From CAYWKU01 sp964459325 (GTDB taxonomy: Bacteria; RBG-13-61-14; CAYWKU01), in the NCBI GenBank assembly GCA_964459325.1, contig CAYWKU010000002.1, forward strand, positions 124,001 to 188,000: a DNA stretch of 64,000 bases. Reading direction: 5' to 3'. This document shows, in pieces, positions 8,616-16,615 of the stretch (the first letter of the stretch is position 1; each line of letters begins with the position of its first letter). The notes under the pieces are model-generated. The model did not search any database, was not told the DNA's origin, and was given only the letters and a program-made list of their open reading frames with translations. Position numbers and translations under genes: made by a program.

Positions 8616-10015
8616 TTTTCCACCTCCGTCGGGCGGAATTTCCAGAAGTAGTTATGAAAACCTCCGCCGAAATGCAGCCTCCTCATGGTAAACCTGACCC
8701 TCATGCCCACTTTGACGTTCTCCGGGTCGCAGTCGGTGAGCTGGGTATAGAATCGCCCTCCGCCGTCTACGTCCACGCTGACCATAACGGTGGGCGGGTT
8801 GGGGTTGGGCGGCAGGTGGTCCTTTGTGAAAGTGTACACCGTGCCCTCGCTTTCCAGGCGTCGGTCGGCCATGTCGTCTTTGGTGCTGCAATTCCAGCAG
8901 ATGCGCCTGGGGGGATACTGTATGGCTCCGCAATTATTACATTTTTTGGCAATCCTTCGGAAGTTTTCCTTCTCTTCCCTCCAGAGTACCGCAGGGGAAG
9001 TCCACGGGTTGACGACTTCGGCGGGCAGAACGTTTCTGAACTGAAGAAATTTTCCATAGGAAGGCGCCGGCGTCGCTCTTGCGAGAATTCCGTCCGGCCC
9101 CCGCCGCGCTTTCCAGTCTTCCACGGCTTCGGTAACCTGCAAAAGCACCGCGTCCGCCCCGGAGGAATGGGAAAGCAACAGGATATAATCGCCCGGCCCG
9201 CACTTGTGCAGCGCCACCATCAGGCCTGTAAAAGGCGAGGCCACCCCGGCGTCCCCGACTTCGTTAATCATGGTGAAGCATTTCTCAGGGTCGACTTTCA
9301 GCGAGCGGGCTATCGCCCTTATCGTGCGGACGTCCGGGGTGTAGGGCACTACAGCTTTTACGCCCGAAATATCCACGGAGTTGGCCTCCAGGACGGCCTT
9401 CGCTGCCTGCGCCTGAAACACCGTGTATCCTTCGTCCTGCACGAATTTCGCGTCGGCTTTTTGTATGAACTTATCCTCCGGGGTGCGCCATACGTCAATA
9501 AACTCCTTCACTGTGCTCTTTATGTCCACTATCCTTGCGACGGGGTTATCACTTCCCACCAGCAACGCCCCTGCGGCGTCCCCGAGGCTCCTTTCGGCGG
9601 GGTCGCCCGGCTGAGCCATCCTCATATCGGCGGCCGCTACGAGGGCCGATTTCGCCGAGCCTGCGGCCACCGAATCCCGGGCGGCCCTCAAAGCCCCGAT
9701 GCCGGCTCTCAAGCTGCCCGCAAGTTCGGCGCAGAAGATGTCGCTTTTCAGGTTCAACGCCGTGGCCAGGAATGCGGCGTTGTTCTTTTCGGCGTAGGGC
9801 AATGAAGTGGAGGCCAGGTACAGGGCGTCGATATTGTCGGCGCCGATGACTTCCAGGCAAGGGTCGGCGGCTTCCCACGCCATGGTAACCGGGTCTTCGT
9901 CGTGATTAGCCACGCTCCGGGAGCCTTTGGAAGAACCACCCCACTGCGGGGCCAGAATTTCCCCGGTCAGGCGGTATCTCGGGACATAAACGGAAACATC
10001 GATTATACCTGTCAT
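8612..10015 (-). CDS. HMG-CoA synthase-like protein fused to a DUF35 zinc-ribbon/OB-fold domain
   Basis: A 467-residue fusion. Residues about 1-300 have the thiolase-like fold of HMG-CoA synthase/KAS III (IIDVSVYVPRYRL, Cys95 in DIFCAELAGSLRAG, GDAGVASPFTGL). Residues about 340-460 form a DUF35 domain with a four-cysteine zinc ribbon (Cys359, 362, 373, 376; CNNCGAIQYPPRRICWNC) and an OB-fold. The expected catalytic histidine is not obvious; the matching region reads VVPYTPDVRTI. It may therefore be a scaffold or an atypical condensing enzyme. DUF35 domains position CoA between thiolase and HMGCS in archaeal complexes; fusion to the HMGCS part plus overlap with the thiolase gene suggests substrate channelling. 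The product is unknown. Confidence 0.8.
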   Translation of the reverse strand: MTGIIDVSVYVPRYRLTGEILAPQWGGSSKGSRSVANHDEDPVTMAWEAADPCLEVIGADNIDALYLASTSLPYAEKNNAAFLATALNLKSDIFCAELAGSLRAGIGALRAARDSVAAGSAKSALVAAADMRMAQPGDPAERSLGDAAGALLVGSDNPVARIVDIKSTVKEFIDVWRTPEDKFIQKADAKFVQDEGYTVFQAQAAKAVLEANSVDISGVKAVVPYTPDVRTIRAIARSLKVDPEKCFTMINEVGDAGVASPFTGLMVALHKCGPGDYILLLSHSSGADAVLLQVTEAVEDWKARRGPDGILARATPAPSYGKFLQFRNVLPAEVVNPWTSPAVLWREEKENFRRIAKKCNNCGAIQYPPRRICWNCSTKDDMADRRLESEGTVYTFTKDHLPPNPNPPTVMVSVDVDGGGRFYTQLTDCDPENVKVGMRVRFTMRRLHFGGGFHNYFWKFRPTEVEK

Positions 10016-10086
10016 TTAGCCCCTCCCGATTTCCATAAGGGATTCCGAATAATCCAAGATTCCCGGATAAACAAGTGGGCTTGTTT

Positions 10087-10208
10087 CACACCTTGCCCGC
10101 TCCCGGGGGACAAATATGAAAATGCTCGACGCCACAAAGATGATAGACGGTCTCAGACTTTCGACTTCATATTAGCCACCCTGCGGTCAAGGTGTGCTAC
10201 CCTCAACA
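10087..10208 (-). repeat. 122-bp element with 14-bp terminal inverted repeat, copy 1
   Basis: Read on the minus strand, this begins TGTTGAGGGTAGCACACC and has two 14-base arms (10183-10196 and 10087-10100) that pair with one mismatch, separated by 82 bases. A second copy with exactly the same length, arm length and spacer lies at 41851-41972 on the opposite strand. The first about 35 and last about 22 bases are conserved while the centre has diverged. It fills most of the 309-base gap between the ATPase gene and the HMGCS-like gene, in which I see no gene. It could be a miniature mobile element or a structured RNA. Confidence 0.7.
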
Positions 10209-10324
10209 GGGAATCCCGGGATAAATTGCTTTTCAAAAGTGTTATCCTTTTGAAATTAAAAAGCGGGTTTATCCCCAAGGAATAAATCCGCCATTGGGAC
10301 GCGGTAATGACTGCACAGTCACTA

Positions 10325-11329
10325 TTATTGTTCTTCCAGGCCGTTTAGTAGAGCGTCGAGGTCCTGGTCTTCGCCTTCTTGTTTTTTATTCTCGGGCTTT
10401 TCCTCGCTTTGCGGGCCGACGTCGGCGGCTTGCGAGGACGCCGTCCGGCGAGCGGCCCTTCCTCCTTTCGAGGCGGACGTAGATTGTGCCTCGGCCTCTT
10501 CGGGCGTTTTCCCCGTATCCGACAACCCCAGGTCTTGTATCACGCTCAGGGCAAGTTCGCGGTCGATGTTCTTTCGCTTGAGCAGGTAGCCTTCGAAAAG
10601 GGAGTTGTCGCAGATGGTATTGATGAGGCGCGGTATGCCTCGCGAGTAGTGGTGAATGAGCCTTATGGAGTCCCGGTCGAATATTTCTTCCTGGGACCCC
10701 GCCAGCCTTAGCCGGTGGTGGATGTAGCCGTTGGTGCTTTCTTCGGTGAAGGGGTCGAGGCGGTACTTCAGCGCCACTCTCTGCTGCAAAGGGGGGTCGA
10801 GCCTGAGGTTTTCCTCGATTTCCGGCAGCCCGAAGAAGACGAATGTCAGCAATTTCCGCTCGGGCATTTCCAGGTTAAGTAATCCGCGGAACTCTTCCAT
10901 TATTTCCTTGGACTGGAGCATCTGCGCTTCGTCGATAAGCACCACCGCCTTTTTGCCGGCCTCGTAAAGCTCCACAAGGCGGCGGTAAAGCTGATTCAAG
11001 AGCTTCAACTTGTCGCTCTCGAGCGAGTCCACGCCCAGTTGCAGCGCTATTCTTTCCAGCAGCCACCCAGCGGTTATTCCTGAGTGTATTATCACCAGCA
11101 GGGCGGATTCGTACTCTTCCTCCGGCAGGCTGTCGAGCATTCTTCGCGCCAGGGTGGTTTTACCGGTGCCTATATCGCCGACCAGTAACGCCAGGCCCTT
11201 GGTGGTGTCGACGGCGTACATAAGTCTTACCAGCGCGCGGGAGTGCTGAGCGGAGTTGAAGTAGAACTTGCTTACCGGCGCCATGCTGAAAGGCTCGCGT
11301 TCAAGCCCGTAGAAATCCAGATAATCCAT
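10325..11329 (-). CDS. ExeA/GspA-like AAA ATPase
   Basis: A 334-residue ATPase. It begins with MDYLDFYGLEREPFSMAP, the usual opening of ExeA-type ATPases. Walker A is GDIGTGKTT (residues 51-59), Walker B VVLIDEAQM (about 129-137), and the sensor region FFGLPEIEENL is present, with SRGIPRLINTICDN in the helical lid. Residues after about 265 are disordered, Lys/Ser/Glu-rich, and end in an acidic tail. ExeA-like proteins help build secretion or pilus machinery across the wall, or move DNA-linked complexes. No peptidoglycan-binding domain or membrane segment is seen, so this one should be cytoplasmic. The TPR gene precedes it by 21 bases in the same transcript, which suggests a link to pilus or secretion function. 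Confidence 0.85.
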   Translation of the reverse strand: MDYLDFYGLEREPFSMAPVSKFYFNSAQHSRALVRLMYAVDTTKGLALLVGDIGTGKTTLARRMLDSLPEEEYESALLVIIHSGITAGWLLERIALQLGVDSLESDKLKLLNQLYRRLVELYEAGKKAVVLIDEAQMLQSKEIMEEFRGLLNLEMPERKLLTFVFFGLPEIEENLRLDPPLQQRVALKYRLDPFTEESTNGYIHHRLRLAGSQEEIFDRDSIRLIHHYSRGIPRLINTICDNSLFEGYLLKRKNIDRELALSVIQDLGLSDTGKTPEEAEAQSTSASKGGRAARRTASSQAADVGPQSEEKPENKKQEGEDQDLDALLNGLEEQ

Positions 11330-11350
11330 TTATTCCGCCCCCCCCGAAAA

Positions 11351-14300
11351 TCAAATGTAAGAGATTTTGCTCCTTGCGGGTTTTGCTTTTTCTTCCTTGT
11401 CCTCGAGAGCCTCTTCGACGGCTTGGATATTCCGGGAGACGTCCCTGAAATGCGGATTTATCGCCTCCACTTCCATGTAACTGTCAAGAGCCTCACTCAA
11501 CCTTCCCTGATTTTCGAGCGCAAGGCCCAGGTCGAAGCGGAGGCCGAGCACTTCGTGCTCCTGCAGCCTCTGCAGCGAAAGCCCTTCATTGAAAACTTTT
11601 TCCGCCTTTTCGTACTCGCCGAGGTCCATGAAGCACAGCCCCGTCATGTTAAGAGCGTCGCTGGGGCTGTATCCCGCTTTCATTGCCGTTTTGAAGGACT
11701 CGATAGCGTCTTTGTAGAGTCCCATTTCCTTGTATGCGATGCCGAGGTTGAAGTGAGTTTCTGCATCTTCCCCGTATTCCTCTTTGACTCGCTCTCGGAA
11801 GGAGCTCAACACTTCGCCCACCTCGTCGCCGGCCTTGTCCGGTTGAGCGGTTTCCGCCGAAACTTCCTCTTCGTCCAGAACACCCGACAGGTCGAAGAGT
11901 TCCGCCCCCTGCTCTCCGGTTTCTTCCCCGAAAATATCTCCGAAGACCTGGTCCGCTTCTTCGTCCATGCCTTCCAGTTCGTGGCGGGGCGTCTCCTGCG
12001 CCGGTGGGCGCTGTTCCTCTTCCATGAATGCGTCGCCCCATGCCTGGTCCGATGCATCGGCCACGGCGTGAATATCGGGCGCGCCGACCTCTTCCTCTTC
12101 GGAAACAGTCCCCGGGGCGGACACCTCTTCCGCCGTTTCTTCGGTCATAGCTTCGGGGCCGAGGTCCTCCGAGACCGATGCTCCGACGGGCATTTCCTCT
12201 TCAACCTCTTGCGCAGCCGGTTCCTCGGGTTCGGTTTCCACTTCTTCTATCGCCTGGTCGAACTCATCAACCGGAGAGGATGCATCGGGCGTAGCCTGCT
12301 CCTGCGCATATTCCGGAGTTTCATCCTCCGCTTCCAGCGGCAAGGGCGGTTCCTTGGCGGGAGTTTCTTCGGCTCCGAGAGCGTATTCTTCGGCGGCTTG
12401 CTGAGTTACTTCTTCGCCGAGTTCCTCTTCCTCCTCCCATTCGTCATCCAGCACGCTGTCGAGGTCGCGCTCTTTTGCAGCGGCTGCGGGTTGTTCGGTT
12501 TCTTCCTCCGGAGGTTTGGCGGCTTCTTCGGCCAGCTCGTCGAAGGCCGAGGGGCCCATTTCTTCCAGCTCGACCTCTTCTTCCTCCTCCTCTTCCTCTA
12601 TTTCTTCAAACACCGGCGCTTCGGCCTGCGCTTGCGCGGTTTCGGAAACCGTTTCTTCTTCCGTTTCAAAGACGGGAGCTTCTTCCTCCTCCTCTTCTTC
12701 CACGCTCAGCATAGGCTCGGGAGCGGGTGGAGCTTCAGTTCCCGTTTCGGCGGCCGGCGCTTCCTCTTCATCCTCCACCTCGAACAGGGGTTCTTCCTCG
12801 GCGGCGTCAGCGGGTGCGGAGGCTTCGGGTTGCGCAGGCGCTTCATCTTCATCCTCGACCAACAGCAGTTCGTCGTCCCCCGCTTCTTCCACGAATGAGA
12901 ACGGTTCCTCGTCTTCATCCCTGAGTTCGAGTTGCTCCCGCTCCTTTTCTTCGCCTTTAACGGGTTCCTCTTCGTCGGCTTCGAGGGTGAGCGTATCTTC
13001 GTCTTCAGCGTCGGCTTCTTCCCCTTCCTCTTCTTCCTCGACTCCCATATCTATTTCAACGCCGGCGTTAAGTTCCTCGAGCTTGGACTTTGCCTGGGGG
13101 TTATCGGGTTGGAGTACAAGTATTTCCTCCAGATAGGAGCGGGCTTCCTCCATATCCTGTGAGGACTTAGCGGAAGTTACCGCCATCATCATGGACTCGA
13201 CGGCGTCTTCGACGCGGCCTTGTTCCTTGTAAAGCAGTCCGTCCAGAAACAATGCTTCGTGTTTATCGGGTTTTGCGCGCAGCACCCTTTTCACGTATTG
13301 TCGGGCTTTATCGAGAAGCCCGTACCGCAGGTACACGTCAGCTTCCGTCAACAGTCCGGGTATCTGTTCCTCGGAGGGTATGTCTCCTTTTTCCTCTTCG
13401 GTATCCGGAGCCGGTGCTGCGGGTGCTTCGGCCTCTTGGGCAGGCGGCTCGGGCTGAGCCTCGACGGCCGGGGTTTCTTCCCGGGCGGGTTCTTCTTCCA
13501 GAGCCACCGGTTCCTGCTCTTCCTCCTCGTCGGGCGGAAGGGCTTCTATTTCCTCATCTTCTTTTTCTTTGGCCGCAGTTTTCGGTGAGGCGGATGCGGC
13601 GGCCTTTTCCACACCCAACTCGGAAAGTCGCGATTTAGCCTGTTCGTCGCCCGGGTGGAGTTTCAAAACCTTCTGATAGCATTTGGACGCTTCGCCGCTT
13701 TCGCCGTTTTTTTCGTGAATTCCGGCCTGCTGCTTGAGGTACTTAACGGCCTTGTCGGCTTCCTGGGCCCTGGTGCAGCAGTTGATAAGTTTTCCGAGAA
13801 TTTCCGCGTCTTCGGGACGGTACTTGAGTGCCTGTTCATAGAATTTAACCGCGTTGGGGAAGTCTCCCTTTTCCGTGAGCACTTCGGCGTAGCCGGTGAT
13901 GTTGTCCACGTTGCTGGGGTCTGCCTTTATCAGTCTTTCGTACAGTTTTGCCAGCTCGTCCCATTTTCCGGCGGATTTCAACTCATCGGATGCCCTTTTG
14001 AACTCGGAATATCCCTGCTCTCTCTGCCCCCCTTTCAGGTACATTTCGGCCAGCTTAATGCGGTGATTTACCGAGCGCGGTTCCAGCTCGGCCAGGTTCC
14101 TCAGCACTTCGAGCGTTTTGTCCCGGTCACCCTGCTCCTCGTAGTATTTAAGGACTTCCTTGAACTGTGGGGTAGCTTCGGCCATCAGGCCCAGCTTGCG
14201 ATAGAGATTTGCAATTTCCAGCCGGATTTCGTTGTAGTTGGGGTCTATATCGAGGATATGTTTGTAGGCTGCGATGGCTTTCTGGTGGAAGCCGTCGCGG

Positions 14301-14512
14301 GAGTAGATTGAACCGGCGAGCTTGTAGAACTTGATGGCTTCCTTTTTGTTGCCGGTTTTGTAATACAGTTCACCGAGCTTCTGCGCCACCCTCACGTCCT
14401 TGGAGTCTTCATCATGCGCTTTCAGGTATTCCTTGAGCGCCTTATCGAAGTTCTGCTTCTGAAGGTGTTTTTGCGCGGTTTCTATGAACTTATTTTTTTT
14501 GTTGCGAGCCAC
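11351..14512 (-). CDS. Large TPR protein with a very acidic middle region
   Basis: A 1053-residue protein in three parts. Residues about 10-310 are tandem TPR units (for example FDKALKEYLKAHDEDSKD and KEAIKFYKLAGSIY). Residues about 310-880 are mostly Glu/Ala/Pro-rich with long Glu runs and a TPR island at about 390-490. Residues about 885-1040 are again TPR (THFNLGIAYKEMGLYKDAIE). No signal peptide or membrane segment is found, so it is probably a cytoplasmic scaffold. Large TPR proteins of this shape occur near type IV pilus genes in deltaproteobacteria; Myxococcus SgmX is an example that links polarity proteins to pili. A similar role is inference based on the nearby roadblock protein and pilMNOPQ. 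Confidence 0.85.
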   Translation of the reverse strand: MARNKKNKFIETAQKHLQKQNFDKALKEYLKAHDEDSKDVRVAQKLGELYYKTGNKKEAIKFYKLAGSIYSRDGFHQKAIAAYKHILDIDPNYNEIRLEIANLYRKLGLMAEATPQFKEVLKYYEEQGDRDKTLEVLRNLAELEPRSVNHRIKLAEMYLKGGQREQGYSEFKRASDELKSAGKWDELAKLYERLIKADPSNVDNITGYAEVLTEKGDFPNAVKFYEQALKYRPEDAEILGKLINCCTRAQEADKAVKYLKQQAGIHEKNGESGEASKCYQKVLKLHPGDEQAKSRLSELGVEKAAASASPKTAAKEKEDEEIEALPPDEEEEQEPVALEEEPAREETPAVEAQPEPPAQEAEAPAAPAPDTEEEKGDIPSEEQIPGLLTEADVYLRYGLLDKARQYVKRVLRAKPDKHEALFLDGLLYKEQGRVEDAVESMMMAVTSAKSSQDMEEARSYLEEILVLQPDNPQAKSKLEELNAGVEIDMGVEEEEEGEEADAEDEDTLTLEADEEEPVKGEEKEREQLELRDEDEEPFSFVEEAGDDELLLVEDEDEAPAQPEASAPADAAEEEPLFEVEDEEEAPAAETGTEAPPAPEPMLSVEEEEEEEAPVFETEEETVSETAQAQAEAPVFEEIEEEEEEEEVELEEMGPSAFDELAEEAAKPPEEETEQPAAAAKERDLDSVLDDEWEEEEELGEEVTQQAAEEYALGAEETPAKEPPLPLEAEDETPEYAQEQATPDASSPVDEFDQAIEEVETEPEEPAAQEVEEEMPVGASVSEDLGPEAMTEETAEEVSAPGTVSEEEEVGAPDIHAVADASDQAWGDAFMEEEQRPPAQETPRHELEGMDEEADQVFGDIFGEETGEQGAELFDLSGVLDEEEVSAETAQPDKAGDEVGEVLSSFRERVKEEYGEDAETHFNLGIAYKEMGLYKDAIESFKTAMKAGYSPSDALNMTGLCFMDLGEYEKAEKVFNEGLSLQRLQEHEVLGLRFDLGLALENQGRLSEALDSYMEVEAINPHFRDVSRNIQAVEEALEDKEEKAKPARSKISYI

Positions 14513-14588
14513 GGGCTAACACTCCAAATATAGAAGTTATCATCCCCGGTAAAAAGCGTCAAGAATAAAGCCAAAACCGCAACTTACG

Positions 14589-15665
14589 CTAAATGGTTCT
14601 CAATTCTTTGGGCAGGGAGGTCAGCACCTTGGCGCCGTCGGACTGAATGAGAATCATATCCTCGAGCCTCACTCCGCCGACACCGGGAATGTATATTCCC
14701 GGCTCTATGGTCACAACGCTGCCTTCCTGTAGGTAGCCTTCGCTTATCTGGGATATGGAAGGCTCCTCGTGGACGGAGAGTCCGACGCCGTGTCCGAGGC
14801 CGTGGCCGAAGTAGTTGCCGTAGCCCCGTTTTTCTATATGTTTTCGGGCCACGGAATCCAGTTGTTTCAACTCCATTCCTTCCCTGGCGGCTTCTATGGC
14901 CATATCATGAGCCTCGAGCGCCACCTGGTGGACTTCTTCCATCTGTTTCGAGGGTTTGCCGACTGAAAGGGTAACTGTGGTGTCGCAATTGTAACCCAGG
15001 TAACTTGCGCCGAAATCTATGGTGACCATATCCGATTTTTTAATAATTTTACTGGTGGTTTTCGCATGGGGCATGGCGCCGTTTTTGCCCGAAGCGACAA
15101 TTATGTCGAAGGGTATTGGCCCGGAGCCCGCTTTTCTCATGGCGCATTCCAGCTCCAGGGCCCATTGGTCTTCCCGTACTCCGGCTTTGAGTGACCCGAG
15201 CACCTGCTCGAAGGAGGTTTCGGCGATTTCGATGGCCTTTTTTATCCGCTCAAGCTCCGATTTGGACTTGGAAATGCGGAGGTTCTCGACAAGCTTTTCC
15301 ACCGGAACCAGTACCGCAAAATTGAGGGATTCGATGTGACGATGGTAAAGGTTATACGACATTACCCTGGATTCGAATCCCACCTTCGCCAGCTTGAGCT
15401 CGCGAATGCGCTTGCCGACCGCTTCCACCGGCCGGCGATACTCGGTGATTTTCCAGTCGGGGCACTCTTTTTTGGCCTGCTCGGTATAACGGGAATCGCA
15501 GAACAGGTGCAGACCTTTACCCCGCCCCACAATCAGAAGTACGGAATCCGAGCCGGTGAATCCGCTGAGGTAGCGGGTATTTTCCCGACCCATAATAAGA
15601 AGGGCATCCAGGTTTTTTTTCTCGATAAGGTCGAAAGCTCGCTGAAGGGGAACGGGCGCCGCCAT
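14589..15665 (-). CDS. pepQ: Xaa-Pro aminopeptidase/dipeptidase, M24 family
   Basis: A 358-residue M24 metallopeptidase. The creatinase-like N-terminal domain (about 1-125) has ALLIMGRENTRYLSGFTGSD. The pita-bread domain carries the usual five metal ligands: the aspartates of TIDFGASYLGYNCDTTVT, the histidine of GHGLGHGVG, and the glutamates of VTIEPGIYIPG and VRLEDMIL. It removes N-terminal residues before proline, or splits X-Pro dipeptides, in the cytoplasm. The start chosen is ATG 15665, which shares one base with the aroQ stop (TAATG); the open frame upstream only overlaps aroQ. The aroQ-pepQ order is common in deltaproteobacteria and others, often followed by efp, which is absent here. 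Confidence 0.92.
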   Translation of the reverse strand: MAAPVPLQRAFDLIEKKNLDALLIMGRENTRYLSGFTGSDSVLLIVGRGKGLHLFCDSRYTEQAKKECPDWKITEYRRPVEAVGKRIRELKLAKVGFESRVMSYNLYHRHIESLNFAVLVPVEKLVENLRISKSKSELERIKKAIEIAETSFEQVLGSLKAGVREDQWALELECAMRKAGSGPIPFDIIVASGKNGAMPHAKTTSKIIKKSDMVTIDFGASYLGYNCDTTVTLSVGKPSKQMEEVHQVALEAHDMAIEAAREGMELKQLDSVARKHIEKRGYGNYFGHGLGHGVGLSVHEEPSISQISEGYLQEGSVVTIEPGIYIPGVGGVRLEDMILIQSDGAKVLTSLPKELRTI

Positions 15666-16108
15666 TATTGCCCCCCCGATTCGAGGAGCCTTACGGCGGC
15701 CCTGAGTGCCCATTCATATCCATCGGGCCCGAGTCCGCTTATCACGGCCCTGGCCACCGGGGATACGAGGCTTTTATGCCGAAACCGCTCCCTTGCGTAT
15801 ATGTTGCTCAGATGGACTTCTATCACGGGAACCTCGGCGGCCATGAGCGCATCGTGAATGGCGACGCTGGTGTGAGTGTACGCCGCCGGGTTGATGATAA
15901 TACAGTCGGCGCCGCCCCGCTCCGCCTGAATACGCTCCACCAACTCGCCCTCGTGGTTGGACTGGAAGCAATCCAGCTCGACGCCCAGCTCACGGGCTAT
16001 GGCCCGGAGGGATTCGTTGATTTGCTCGAGTGTGGCGGAGCCGTAAATTTCCGGCTCCCTTGTCCCCAGAAGATTGAGGTTGGGACCGTGAAGAACAATA
16101 ATTCGCAC
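15665..16108 (-). CDS. aroQ: 3-dehydroquinate dehydratase, type II
   Basis: A 147-residue protein of normal length for the family. It starts MRIIVLHGPNLNLLGTREPE with the catalytic tyrosine in IYGS (Tyr22). It then shows FQSNHEGELVERIQ, IINPAAYTHTSVA, and EVHLSNIYARERFR with the active-site histidine and arginine. It performs the third shikimate-pathway step, 3-dehydroquinate to 3-dehydroshikimate, as a dodecamer in the cytoplasm. Its stop overlaps the pepQ start by one base. All expected motifs are present. Confidence 0.96.
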   Translation of the reverse strand: MRIIVLHGPNLNLLGTREPEIYGSATLEQINESLRAIARELGVELDCFQSNHEGELVERIQAERGGADCIIINPAAYTHTSVAIHDALMAAEVPVIEVHLSNIYARERFRHKSLVSPVARAVISGLGPDGYEWALRAAVRLLESGGQ

Positions 16109-16144
16109 GGGAATGCTCCTTTTCCGGAAAAGAGAAAACTTTAT

Positions 16145-16510
16145 TTATAGCTGCAGCTCTTTTAACAATTTCGGGCTCTGCACGCGAAGCATGAATCTCC
16201 CTTTGCCGATATTTCCGTTCGGGTCGAGGGCCAGGGCCAGGAAATACTCGGAGGTTATCCGCCGGATAACTATCACGAACCTGTCGGTGGTTACCGTCAC
16301 TTCATGAACTCCGCCCGATTGAAGGATATCGCTGACCTTCTGCAAATCCCCGAGCAGGCCGGCGTACTCCACCCCCACCGCTTCCATCTCCAGCTCGGCA
16401 TCGGGCTTGAGGTAGTTTGATATTGAGATGCCGTCGCTTCCCATAACGAGGGCGGCCACGGCGCCGGGGGTGTTTTCAACCGTGTTTTTTACCACATCGT
16501 CGAATATCAT
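16145..16510 (-). CDS. Roadblock/LC7 domain protein (MglB-like)
   Basis: A 121-residue single-domain protein with the roadblock/LC7 pattern: an N-terminal helix FDDVVKNTVENTPG, strands AALVMGSDGISI and YFLALALDPNGNIGKGRF, and a central helix of about 25 residues. The chosen ATG at 16510 has the ribosome-binding site AAGGAGC six bases upstream; the frame is open a little further but without such a site. MglB-type roadblock proteins are GTPase-activating partners of the small GTPase MglA and set pilus/motility polarity in myxobacteria. No MglA is in the window, so a partner elsewhere is assumed. Its position among TPR genes near pilMNOPQ supports a polarity role. Confidence 0.82.
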   Translation of the reverse strand: MIFDDVVKNTVENTPGAVAALVMGSDGISISNYLKPDAELEMEAVGVEYAGLLGDLQKVSDILQSGGVHEVTVTTDRFVIVIRRITSEYFLALALDPNGNIGKGRFMLRVQSPKLLKELQL

Positions 16511-16561
16511 CTTGGGCTCCTTTGCACGTCGTTTGGGCCGCGGGGCTTTCAGTAGTCCGGG

Positions 16562-16581
16562 CAAGGGGCTTAAGCCCCTTG
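16562..16581. repeat. 20-bp palindrome CAAGGGG-N6-CCCCTTG
   Basis: A perfect 20-bp palindrome, CAAGGGGCTTAAGCCCCTTG, lies between the roadblock gene and the TPR gene. Other members with the same arms and a variable 6-bp centre are at 28364, 28398, 28645, 40646, 40675 and 57789. In RNA it would form a short hairpin on either strand and could act as a weak terminator or processing site. Confidence 0.85.
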
Positions 16582-16615
16582 TCTGTTTCTGACTGAAGAA
16601 TTCGGGTCAAAGTGT

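Noticed and set aside
10115..10174. Tiny 19-codon frame starting ATGAAAATGCTCGAC
   Set aside because: It lies in the variable centre of the 122-bp element and is not preserved in the other copy.
11243..12898. Long plus-strand frame opposite the TPR gene
   Set aside because: It is the antisense shadow of Glu-rich codons, giving Phe/Arg/Leu runs; no start signals.
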